Below, piece by piece: positions 19,689-28,630 of a stretch of 64,000 nt of DNA; within the stretch, counting starts at the first letter, position 1, and the number at the start of each line of letters is the position of its first letter. A model generated the notes under the pieces. It was given only the letters and a program-made list of their open reading frames with translations. It made no database searches and was not told the origin of the DNA. A program made the position numbers and the translations under genes. The DNA comes from Desulfobacteraceae bacterium (lineage in GTDB: Bacteria > Desulfobacterota > Desulfobacteria > Desulfobacterales > Desulfococcaceae), in the NCBI GenBank assembly GCA_011390755.1, contig JAABRU010000002.1, positions 62,001 to 126,000 of the forward strand, read 5' to 3'.

Positions 19689-20762
19689 ATGGCAAAAATA
19701 TATCAAAAACTGAAAGAACATCTGACAGTTCTTTTTACAGTTTTTCTTATTATCCTGATTATCCTTATCGTACTCTTTAACAGAATTGTGTATTTTGTAG
19801 CCCCCGGTGAGGCAGGCGTATTATACAGAGTATTTTTCGGAGGAACTGTAACGACCCGTGTTTATACAGAAGGGGTTCAGTTTGTCTGGCCCTGGGATAC
19901 CATGTATATCTACAATGCCAGGGTTCAGGAAACCCCCCATGAATTTGATGTACTGACTGTTAACGGGCTGAAAGTTCATCTTTATTTATCCATCCGCTAC
20001 CGGCCGGAATATAAACTTCTTGGTGTTTTGCATCAGCAGGTCGGAGAGGATTATGTGAATATTGTTGTTATTCCTGAGATTGAAAACGTATTGCGTGTTC
20101 TTATCGGCCGCTTAAATGCCGAGGAGGTTTATACAACCAAACAGTCTTTGATTGAAAAAGCCATCAGTGAAGCCATCGGACAGATTGCACAGCGATATAT
20201 AAAAGTGGACAATGTTATTATAAAAAGAATGAAACTGCCGGAAAGCGTTGAAAAATCCATACGGGATAAAATGGAGGAAAAACACAGGGCCGAGGCTTAC
20301 CAGTTCAGACTGATAAGGGAAGAGCAGGAGAAAAAACGAAAATATATTGAGGCCGAAGGACTGGAAAGATTCCGCAAAGCACTTTCCGGGGAAGTACTGC
20401 ACTATATGGGAATACAGGCCACAATGGAACTTGCCAAATCGGATAATTCAAAGGTAATTGTTATCGGAGGAGGGCAAAACGGAGGTTTACCCATTATCGG
20501 CAGTCTGCCTCTTGCGCCCTATACAGAACTTATAAGCACAATACCTCTTGAAATGACAGAGGTTTCCGCCAAAAGCGGTTCCCAGGCATCCGATTCCGGA
20601 ACCGCGGAAACCGCAGAAACAGATAATACCGAAGAATCAGCACCTTCTTCTGCTGCAAGTCCGGCAGAAGAAAAACCGGCAGAAGAAAAACCGGATGGGA
20701 AAAAAAATAATACGGAAAAACCTTATAAGCGGATAAATGATGAAACTGAAAAAAATCAATAA
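19689..20762 (+). CDS. SPFH/Band 7 (prohibitin-like) membrane protein
   Basis: N-terminal TM; FVAPGEAGVLYRVFFGGT...GVQFVWPWDTMYIYNARVQE; VIPEIENVLRVLIGRLNAEEVYT. Confidence 0.85.
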   Translation: MAKIYQKLKEHLTVLFTVFLIILIILIVLFNRIVYFVAPGEAGVLYRVFFGGTVTTRVYTEGVQFVWPWDTMYIYNARVQETPHEFDVLTVNGLKVHLYLSIRYRPEYKLLGVLHQQVGEDYVNIVVIPEIENVLRVLIGRLNAEEVYTTKQSLIEKAISEAIGQIAQRYIKVDNVIIKRMKLPESVEKSIRDKMEEKHRAEAYQFRLIREEQEKKRKYIEAEGLERFRKALSGEVLHYMGIQATMELAKSDNSKVIVIGGGQNGGLPIIGSLPLAPYTELISTIPLEMTEVSAKSGSQASDSGTAETAETDNTEESAPSSAASPAEEKPAEEKPDGKKNNTEKPYKRINDETEKNQ

Positions 20763-23475
20763 ATATTTTATGCACAACCTCATTATAAGTTTTGTCCTGA
20801 TCCTTTTTTTCTCATGCGGTTCCCCCGGCACACCGGCTGAAAAAAGAGAACAGAGAGCAGTCAAAGCCGAAGGTGATATTCTTATCGGCATTGTCACCAC
20901 CTCTGTTTCCTCAAATTTTTTTTTGGAGGGTGTTGAACTTGCTGTTGAAGAAATCAATCAAAAAGGAGGACTGCTGGGAAGAAAGTTAAAGACCATTGTC
21001 CATGACGATATGATGGATATTGTGAAAGGGGAAAAAATTGCAGCCCGACTGGCAGACAATGATGATGTTATTGCTGTGGTGGGTCACAGATACTCAAGTG
21101 TGGCCATTCCGGCATCCGTCATTTATGAAAAAGCAGGGATTGTCTTTATCTCCTACGGGGCAAGTGATCCTGATCTGACACTGTACAGCGGTAATTTCAC
21201 TTTCAGAAATATTCCCAGCCAAAAAGAATTCGGATATGAAATGGCCAAATTTTCCCATGGTGCTGAATTCAGGAAAACACTTGTTTTTCAGGAAAGAAAA
21301 CCTGTTCAAAAGAGTCTTGCCGATATATTCAAAAAAGAGGCAACCGCCCTGGGAATTGAAATTATTGCCACCCGCTCCTATTTTGAATGGGAAAAGAATT
21401 TTAAGGAAACCATTGAGCAACTGAAAAATGAAGATGAATTTGATTCTGTGATGATTGCCGGAAGCATGCCGGCTGCCGGAGAACTTGTGAAGCAGTTGCG
21501 GGAGATGGACATATCCGTTCCCATACTCGGCGGTGACGGAATGGATTCCCCCGATTTATGGGTTGTTGCCGGAAAATCTGCCGAAGGTGTTGTGGTTCCC
21601 ACTGTTTTTAATCCGGGATATCCTGATAAACTGACACGGGATTTTGTCCGAAATTTTGAGGCAAAATACGAGCTGATTCCGGACACATGGGCAGCCCAGG
21701 GATATGATGCCGTTTCCCTGATTGCCTATGCTGTTGAAGACAGCGATTCAACTGCTCCTCCGGTCATCAGCAGCACCCTGCGTTTTCTGAAAAAATGGAA
21801 AGGTGTTACCGGAACATACGCATTTGTCCCTGAGGGAAATATAATAAACAAGGAAATCTTTTTTAAAAAAATGCAGGAAGGTGAATTTGTTTTTATAGCC
21901 CAGGAGCAAAAATATGATTCCGATCTTTTTAATTATATTGAAGAATTCACTTTGCGACTTCCCCTGAAAGCCCCTGTTGGCACACTTGATCCGGCTTTTG
22001 TAAAAAGCCGGAGCGATATTGAGCTGTGTGAACAATTGTTTCCTGCTCTGACGGAGCTTGATCCTGAAACATATGAACCGGTTCCTGAACTGGCCAAAGA
22101 ATGGAATATCAGCAGGATAAATGACATTGTCCATATTTTTCACCTGCGGGATGACATCCTGTGGACAGATGGTGAAAAACTTACCGCCCATGATATACTG
22201 TGGACCATACGGCGCAATCTGGATCCGGATACGGCTTCTCCAAACGCATCGGATCTTTTTATCATCAAAAATGCCAAAGCTGTTCATGAGGGCAGTATCA
22301 AAAATATGGAAGAGATCGGGGTATATGTACCGGATGATTTTATCATTGCATTCAAACTGGAACATCCGGCCCCCTATTTTCCGGGTCTCGTAAGTCTGCC
22401 CGCATTCCGGCCTTTGCCCGGACATGTGATTGAAAAGTACAAAGACAAATGGACAGAAACGGATAAAATTCAGAACTGCGGGCCTTACAAACCGGTTATC
22501 TGGAAAAAAGGCAAAGGCATATTCCTGAAAAAAAACCCCGGTTATTTTGATGCTGAAAATGTAAAAATACCGGAGGTGCGTTATTATGTTACCGCCCGGA
22601 GTTCCATAGGACTGGCCCTGTATGAAAATAACGAACTGGATATTATGGGCAGCAGCTTTCTCCGGCTTCCGGATGGTGTTTCCCGTATTAAAAAAGGACC
22701 TCTGAAAAAAGAATATTATGAAGATCCCCACTTCTGCACCTATGCCTATGCTTTTAATACAAAACTGCCCCCGGTTGACAATCCCCTTGTTCGGAAAGCC
22801 CTTTCCGCGGCCATTGACCGGCAGCTTCTGATTGATGCAGTGAATGAAGGCAACGGGGAGCCTGCCGCCACCTGTACCCGTCCGCCGATTTTCGGTTCTG
22901 CTGCACCCGGGCAGAATACCGGGATTGTTTTTGATCCTTTTCAGGCAAGGGAATGGCTGGCCGGGGCAGGCTATCCGGACGGGAAAAATTTTCCTGAAAT
23001 TACAATCTGTTATAAGAAATCAGCATTTCACAGAAAAATTGCGGAAGGGATTCGCTCCCTTTTAAAACATCATCTGAATATCTCTGCAAAACTCAAAGAG
23101 GAAGAAGAGGAAACCTACAACCTGACTGTAACACAGGGAGATCCGGGGCATATGTTCCGTGCAGAAATATGCAGTAATTACCCTGATGCGGACAGCAGTC
23201 TGCGTTTTTTTGATCCTTCCGATCCCTTTTATAAAACCGGCTGGGAAAATCCGGAATTTGCAGGGCTCATCCAAAAAGCCAGGGAAACCTCCGAACCGGA
23301 ACAGCGGAAGGATTATTATAAACGGGCAGAAGAAATTCTGTGCAAAGAAGATGCTGCAATCATCCCGCTTTATTTTGAAACATACCATTCCCTGGTAAAA
23401 CCGAGGGTGAAAGGCTGGAGCCATATGGCCATGGGAGGTCAGCAGATTTACAAATGGTATTTTGAAGAAAAATAG
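20737..23475 (+). CDS. Fusion of a PBP-I (LivJ/Peripla_BP_6-like) domain and an SBP_bac_5 (oligopeptide/dipeptide-binding) domain, predicted lipoprotein
   Basis: Lipobox-like FFSCGSPG. N-half GVELAVEEINQKGGLLGRKLKTIVHDD. C-half TLDPAFVKSR...LTELDPETYEPVPELAKEWNIS...HIFHLRDDILWTDGEKLTAHDILWTIRRNLDP. Confidence 0.88.
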   Translation: MMKLKKINKYFMHNLIISFVLILFFSCGSPGTPAEKREQRAVKAEGDILIGIVTTSVSSNFFLEGVELAVEEINQKGGLLGRKLKTIVHDDMMDIVKGEKIAARLADNDDVIAVVGHRYSSVAIPASVIYEKAGIVFISYGASDPDLTLYSGNFTFRNIPSQKEFGYEMAKFSHGAEFRKTLVFQERKPVQKSLADIFKKEATALGIEIIATRSYFEWEKNFKETIEQLKNEDEFDSVMIAGSMPAAGELVKQLREMDISVPILGGDGMDSPDLWVVAGKSAEGVVVPTVFNPGYPDKLTRDFVRNFEAKYELIPDTWAAQGYDAVSLIAYAVEDSDSTAPPVISSTLRFLKKWKGVTGTYAFVPEGNIINKEIFFKKMQEGEFVFIAQEQKYDSDLFNYIEEFTLRLPLKAPVGTLDPAFVKSRSDIELCEQLFPALTELDPETYEPVPELAKEWNISRINDIVHIFHLRDDILWTDGEKLTAHDILWTIRRNLDPDTASPNASDLFIIKNAKAVHEGSIKNMEEIGVYVPDDFIIAFKLEHPAPYFPGLVSLPAFRPLPGHVIEKYKDKWTETDKIQNCGPYKPVIWKKGKGIFLKKNPGYFDAENVKIPEVRYYVTARSSIGLALYENNELDIMGSSFLRLPDGVSRIKKGPLKKEYYEDPHFCTYAYAFNTKLPPVDNPLVRKALSAAIDRQLLIDAVNEGNGEPAATCTRPPIFGSAAPGQNTGIVFDPFQAREWLAGAGYPDGKNFPEITICYKKSAFHRKIAEGIRSLLKHHLNISAKLKEEEEETYNLTVTQGDPGHMFRAEICSNYPDADSSLRFFDPSDPFYKTGWENPEFAGLIQKARETSEPEQRKDYYKRAEEILCKEDAAIIPLYFETYHSLVKPRVKGWSHMAMGGQQIYKWYFEEK

Positions 23476-23525
23476 GCAGCAGTCCAAATCCGCTGATGAA
23501 AGGGGTTCCATTCCTTCCGGAATGG

Positions 23526-23649
23526 CAATGCTGCTGCCCTAAGGTCGGAGGAGTGCCGAACTTACAGTTTGGCAGGCTGAAATTATTCAGAAAAAGACGT
23601 GCTAAACTGTAAGTTCAGCACTCCGGTTTTTCTTACGGCAGCAGCATTG
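23526..23649. mobile_element. MITE-like element, family A
   Basis: TIR caatgctgctgccctaag / cttacggcagcagcattg; internal gaacttacagtttggca and tgctaaactgtaagttcagcactcc. Confidence 0.75.
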
Positions 23650-23719
23650 AGGGAGGGGCGGAGCAGGAGAAAATTCCTAAGGCAATTTGTGATAATGTAT
23701 TATCATACAGGAGCAGACA

Positions 23720-24262
23720 ATGCAGGAGCAGGAAGCAAAGGAAAAAAACGGCCATCCGGAAGCGTCAGAAGAAAAAACGGAAAAAAATAAAACAGATATG
23801 ATTGAAGCAGATGCAGATAAAATCATCAGGAAACATGTTTATGTATCCCTGGGCCTGGGGCTGATTCCTATCCCCTTTCTGGATTTCGTCGGTGTAAGCG
23901 GGGCTCAGCTGAATATGATGAGAAAACTGGCCCAGATATATAATATTCCCTTTTCCAAAGATATGGTTAAAAATCTTATCGGAGCTTTAATCGGCGGCGC
24001 TTTTCCGGCATCTGCCGGACCTCTTATCGCTTCCAGTTTTGCCAAATTGGTTCCGGGAATCGGCCATGCACTTGGTCTTGTCGGTGCTTCCGGGATTTCC
24101 GGAGCCTGTACCTATGCCATCGGCAAGGTTTTCAGCCGTCATTTTGCAGAGGGAGGCACCTTCCTGAGTTTTGATCCGGAAAATGCCAGGGAATTTTATG
24201 AAGAGATGTTCCGGGAAGGCAGGGACATGGTTTCAGAAATAAAGAACCGAAAGACAAAGTAG
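23720..24262 (+). CDS. DUF697-like protein
   Basis: IIRKHVYVSLGLGLIPIPFLDFVGVSGAQLNMMRKLAQIYNIPFSKDMVKNLIGALIGG. Confidence 0.75.
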   Translation: MQEQEAKEKNGHPEASEEKTEKNKTDMIEADADKIIRKHVYVSLGLGLIPIPFLDFVGVSGAQLNMMRKLAQIYNIPFSKDMVKNLIGALIGGAFPASAGPLIASSFAKLVPGIGHALGLVGASGISGACTYAIGKVFSRHFAEGGTFLSFDPENAREFYEEMFREGRDMVSEIKNRKTK

Positions 24263-24308
24263 TGTTCTGCCGGGGATAGTACACCAAATCATAAATTCGT
24301 ACACACCC

Positions 24309-24336
24309 GCAGAGACAGGGCATGCCCTGTCTCTGC
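24309..24336. repeat. Perfect 28-bp palindrome gcagagacagggcatgccctgtctctgc
   Basis: Left 14 nt is the exact reverse complement of right 14 nt. Confidence 0.95.
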
Positions 24337-24429
24337 ACCGAATACACATCATCAACTGTGTACAGACTTGTGAAACAGTGTACCAGACGGTTTCCGGATA
24401 TACAGATTTGCCCGGACAGGAGTTTGTAA

Positions 24430-25689
24430 ATGACAATAACAGGAAAAGAACGGAAAGATCTGAAAAAAGCCAGAAAACTCCTGGAAAAAGAAAGCTCTGC
24501 CATTCGGCTCGTAAACCTTTTCGGAGATGCGGCGGAAGACATTGCCAGACATTTTCCGGAAAAATGGAAAAAGCAGATGGAGCAGACGTGTATTGTGACC
24601 CTTGAAAAATCATGGGAATTTTCTGTCACGACCATGTCCGGCCCTGATATCCCGCCCGAATCCGAAACCAGGCACAGAACCTATGCAATGGTTTCAGGAG
24701 CTATCGGTGGTGCAGGTATTATCTCCCTGTTTGCGGAAATCCCTGTGACCGGCCTTATCATGATACGTTCGGTAGCCGATATTGCCAAAAGCGAAGGAGA
24801 GGATTTCAGGGACTTTGAAACCAAAATTGCCTGCCTGCAGTCTTTTGCCCTGAGCGGTGATATAAAAGACATCCATACCGGTGAAAGCGGATATTATGCC
24901 TCCCGGGATCTGCTGGAAAAGCCCCTGGATGAGTCGGCCCGTTATATTGCCAAAAAAGGACTGGCCGGAATCGGTGCCCCTTTTTCTGCCCAGCTTGCGG
25001 CAAAACTTGCGGCAAAGTATCAGGCCATCATATCCGCCAAAGCAGCGGCAAATTTAATTCCGCTGGCCGGGGCTATTGCAGGGCTGAGTGTGAATATAAT
25101 TTTTATTAATTATTTCATGGAGAAAGCACAGGGACATTTCATTATCCGCCGCCTGGAAAAAAAATACGGCAAAGATGAAGTCAGACAGCTGTATAAAATC
25201 GCTGAAACCGGTATAATGCCAAAATCAAAGGTGTCTGCCAAAGAAACGGAAAAACTTATCCGCAGGTATGTTTACGCTTCTATGGGGGCGGGTCTGATTC
25301 CCATTCCCTTTCTTGACTTTGCCGGTATAACAGGGATTCAGATCCGTCTGCTGAGAAAACTGGCACAGATGTATGAGATTCCCTTTTCCGGAAATATGCT
25401 CAAAACGCTGGTCGGCTCACTGATTGGCGGGGCATTTTCGGCATCAGTCGGGGTGAGGTTGGGAGGCAGCCTGGCAAAACTGTTTCCCGTCATCGGCCAA
25501 AGCCTTGCTGTTGCCACTGTAAGCTTATCCGCAGGTGCTTCAACCTATGCTGTTGCCAACGTTTTCAACCGTCATTTTTCCGAAGGTGGCACATTTTTAA
25601 GTTTTGACCCGGCAGGGGCCAGGGATTTTTATGAAACAATGTTTGGCAAAGGGCTGGATATGGCAATGGAATTAAGAAACCGGAATTAA
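24430..25689 (+). CDS. EcsC-like + DUF697-like fusion protein
   Basis: N-terminal RTYAMVSGAIGGAGIISLFAEIPVTGLIMIRSVADIA (EcsC-like). C-terminal IRRYVYASMGAGLIPIPFLDFAGITGIQIRLLRKLAQMYEIPFS (DUF697). Confidence 0.75.
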   Translation: MTITGKERKDLKKARKLLEKESSAIRLVNLFGDAAEDIARHFPEKWKKQMEQTCIVTLEKSWEFSVTTMSGPDIPPESETRHRTYAMVSGAIGGAGIISLFAEIPVTGLIMIRSVADIAKSEGEDFRDFETKIACLQSFALSGDIKDIHTGESGYYASRDLLEKPLDESARYIAKKGLAGIGAPFSAQLAAKLAAKYQAIISAKAAANLIPLAGAIAGLSVNIIFINYFMEKAQGHFIIRRLEKKYGKDEVRQLYKIAETGIMPKSKVSAKETEKLIRRYVYASMGAGLIPIPFLDFAGITGIQIRLLRKLAQMYEIPFSGNMLKTLVGSLIGGAFSASVGVRLGGSLAKLFPVIGQSLAVATVSLSAGASTYAVANVFNRHFSEGGTFLSFDPAGARDFYETMFGKGLDMAMELRNRN

Positions 25690-25711
25690 CAATTGTTCCC
25701 GGGCAGAGCAT

Positions 25712-25834
25712 CAATGCCATTAAGTTAAGCGCGGAGGAGTGCCAAACTTACAGTTTGGCACGTTGAAATAATTCGGAAATATTTGTCAAACTGTAAGTTT
25801 GACACTCCAAAAAATCCTTAACTTAATGCCATTG
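25712..25834. mobile_element. MITE-like element, family A, with perfect 11-bp TSD
   Basis: TIR caatgccattaagttaag / cttaacttaatgccattg (1 mismatch); flanked by gggcagagcat at 25701-25711 and 25835-25845. Confidence 0.9.
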
Positions 25835-26017
25835 GGGCAGAGCATGGGAACGAGTCAAAAGCTGCGGAGGAGTGCGAAAATGAAGGCGGAGGCCGGTTTT
25901 TCGCAGACACTTTCATATAAAGTTACACTGTACAGGACAAAATATATTTATAACTTAAAAAAACTATTTAATATCAAATATTTAACTTTTGACATTGCTC
26001 AGAAGATTTAATATTAC

Positions 26018-26096
26018 AGCCACGAATTACACGAATTACACGAATTACGGTTTATGCGATTCGTGCGGATTCGTGTTATTCGTGTTATTCGTGGCT
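26018..26096. repeat. Inverted repeat of cacgaatta units
   Basis: agccacgaattacacgaattacacgaattac ... attcgtgttattcgtgttattcgtggct. Confidence 0.9.
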
Positions 26097-26225
26097 GATT
26101 TTAATAATATTTCGCGCAGATATTCGTACATAATACAATAATATCAGAATGTAATTTTTTTGTCCTGTACAGTGATAAAGTTATTACATTTTCTGATGTC
26201 CACAGTGATAACACATAGGATTATT

Positions 26226-28100
26226 ATGCCAAAATGGGACAGTGCCCAATCAAAAGAACTTTATAATATCAGGAACTGGGGCGATAATATTTTTGATATT
26301 GATCCGGACGGTGAACTAAGAGTTTTGCCAAACCGGGAACACAGGGGGGTTAGTCTTTATAAAATAGCCGGAGATTTGACAGATCGCGGATTTTCTTTCC
26401 CGGTACTGGTCCGTTTTCCTGATGTTTTGCGTCAGCGTGTCAAAAGATTATGCAATGCCTTTTCTGCGGCAATGGATAAAGAAAATTATCATGCAGACTA
26501 TACACTTGTTTACCCCATTAAAGTGAACCAGCAGCGCAGCGTTGTTGAAACCATAGTAAATACAGGGATGGCAGGTCTTGAAGCAGGCAGCAAATCTGAG
26601 ATGATGGCTGTCCTGGGTTTGGGATTGCCCCATGGCAGTATTGTAATCTGCAATGGTTACAAGGATCGCGAATATGTGCGGATGGCTTTGATTGCCCAGA
26701 AAATGGGGTTGCGTCCTTATATAGTTATTGAAAAAACCACTGAATTAAAGTTGATTATTGAGGAGGCGGTCAAAGCAGAACTGGTGCCGTTTTTGGGCAT
26801 ACGGATCAGACTGGCTTTTGTCGGCAGGGGCAAATGGCAGGACAGCGGGGGAGGAAAATCCAAGTTTGGTCTTAATTCGACACAAATGTTAGATGTAATC
26901 AATTTTATCAGGGATGCCGGGTTGATAAATTCTTTGCAGCTGATGCATTTTCATGCAGGCTCACAGATTCCCAACATACATGACATTCAGAACATTTTAG
27001 CGGAAACCGGCCGTTTTTATGCTGAATTGCGGGCGCTGGGAGTCCCCATTAAAATTGTTGATGCAGGAGGCGGGCTGGGAGTGGATTATGAAGGAATGTT
27101 TTCAAGCCGCCCTTTTTCTAAAAACTATACGATTGAAGAATATGCCAATAATATTGTTTACGCATTTAATGAAGTATGTACCAAAATGAATTTGCCCCGA
27201 CCGGATATAATCACTGAAACCGGCCGGGCACTTACTGCTCATCATGCTGTATTAATTACAAATATTATTGAAACTGAGTCCGTTCCCGCTTTATCGGAAA
27301 TCCGGCCTGCATCTGATGAAGACCCTGAGATTATTCAGGACCTATGGTATCAGCTGAACAATATTGACATGTCTTCGGCTCTGGAAAGATATCATAATGC
27401 CGTTTACTGGCTGAATGATTTATATATAATGTTTTCCTATGGCGCAATTACTCTTACACAGCGGGTACATGCAGAGCAGCTGTTTTACAGTATCTGCCTG
27501 AAAGTTCGTGATTTGTTTGAAACAAATCTCCATTCCCGTGCATACCGTGAAGCATTTGAAGATATTAATGATAAACTGAAGGATAAATATTTTGCCAATT
27601 TTTCCCTGTTTTCCTCCGCTCCGGATGCATGGGCATTAGAGCAGCTGTTTCCTGTTATGCCTCTTCACAGACTCAACGAATATCCTGACCGCCGGGCAAC
27701 CATACATGACTTAACCTGTGATTCCGACGGACAGTTTAAGAAATATGTTCACAGCAACGGAATTGAAACCAACCTGCCGGTGCATTCTTTTGACGGGTCT
27801 GCTCCCTATTTAATCGGCATATTCCTGATAGGGGCCTATCAGGAAATTTTGGGTGACATGCATAATCTGTTCGGAACTGCTCATTCTGTGAATGTCTGTA
27901 TTACAAAAAATGATGAATATACTGTATCGGATGCACTTAAAGGGGATACCGTACAGGCAGTTCTTGCATCCGTAAATTTTGATGAAAAATTATTATTAAA
28001 AAGAATTGAAAACAGTTTACAGTGCACTTTTCCGGATGAAGAGCAAAAACTGTCGTATATTCAGGAAATAAAGACTGTATTAAGGGGATATACCTATTAA
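26226..28100 (+). CDS. speA: Biosynthetic arginine decarboxylase
   Basis: YNIRNWGDNIFDIDPDGELRV, YPIKVNQQRSVVETI, GLEAGSKSEMMAVL, GGGKSKFGLNSTQ, AGSQIPNIHDIQ. Start placed at ATG 26226. Confidence 0.93.
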   Translation: MPKWDSAQSKELYNIRNWGDNIFDIDPDGELRVLPNREHRGVSLYKIAGDLTDRGFSFPVLVRFPDVLRQRVKRLCNAFSAAMDKENYHADYTLVYPIKVNQQRSVVETIVNTGMAGLEAGSKSEMMAVLGLGLPHGSIVICNGYKDREYVRMALIAQKMGLRPYIVIEKTTELKLIIEEAVKAELVPFLGIRIRLAFVGRGKWQDSGGGKSKFGLNSTQMLDVINFIRDAGLINSLQLMHFHAGSQIPNIHDIQNILAETGRFYAELRALGVPIKIVDAGGGLGVDYEGMFSSRPFSKNYTIEEYANNIVYAFNEVCTKMNLPRPDIITETGRALTAHHAVLITNIIETESVPALSEIRPASDEDPEIIQDLWYQLNNIDMSSALERYHNAVYWLNDLYIMFSYGAITLTQRVHAEQLFYSICLKVRDLFETNLHSRAYREAFEDINDKLKDKYFANFSLFSSAPDAWALEQLFPVMPLHRLNEYPDRRATIHDLTCDSDGQFKKYVHSNGIETNLPVHSFDGSAPYLIGIFLIGAYQEILGDMHNLFGTAHSVNVCITKNDEYTVSDALKGDTVQAVLASVNFDEKLLLKRIENSLQCTFPDEEQKLSYIQEIKTVLRGYTY

Positions 28101-28167
28101 GGAACGGGTACGAAATAACCTGACCGGTTGAAAATCGGGCTGCGGGTCAGACCGGTTGATTTTTATA

Positions 28168-28254
28168 ACCACAGAGAACACAGGGGTTTCACAGAGAGGC
28201 ACAGAGAAAAACTCTTACATCCCTCTGTGTCTTCTCTGTGTCCTCTGTGTTTTA
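28168..28254. repeat. Inverted repeat of ccacagaga/ctctgtg units
   Basis: accacagagaacacagg...cacagagaggcacagaga / tctgtgtcttctctgtgtcctctgtg. Confidence 0.85.
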
Positions 28255-28401
28255 CCGCAGGGAGGGATTCTGTTTCCTGATGACAGATCAGCGGATCTGA
28301 CCCGCTGCCGGAAACCGGCACATCCGTTTTTCAGGGGATCCGCAGGATGAAATGAGCAACTTATTTCGGACTCATTCCTAAGCCCGATTATTCATATAGT
28401 G

Positions 28402-28504
28402 TAGGACTTACGCAGTTGAATTTTAACTGTTTGAATTTATTATGTGCCTTAAAAATTGACAGTCAATAAAAACAGCAGATTATATTTCAACTGCGTAAGT
28501 CCTA
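28402..28504. mobile_element. 103-bp MITE-like element with 19-bp perfect TIR and 5-bp TSD (tagtg)
   Basis: taggacttacgcagttgaa ... ttcaactgcgtaagtccta; tagtg on both sides (28397-28401, 28505-28509). Confidence 0.9.
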
Positions 28505-28630
28505 TAGTGTTTAAGATAATTATTTGGGGGTATGCCGGGGTTCGTTCCCCACCCAACCTTGCGGTGAACCCCAAATCTGTTTTCTTACACACTGTAAAAT
28601 CAGAAACCAATAAGATACCGGAGAATTAAA

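Noticed and set aside
21748-22731. 327-aa minus-strand ORF
   Set aside because: Antisense shadow of the SBP_bac_5 half of 20737-23475; no recognisable family.
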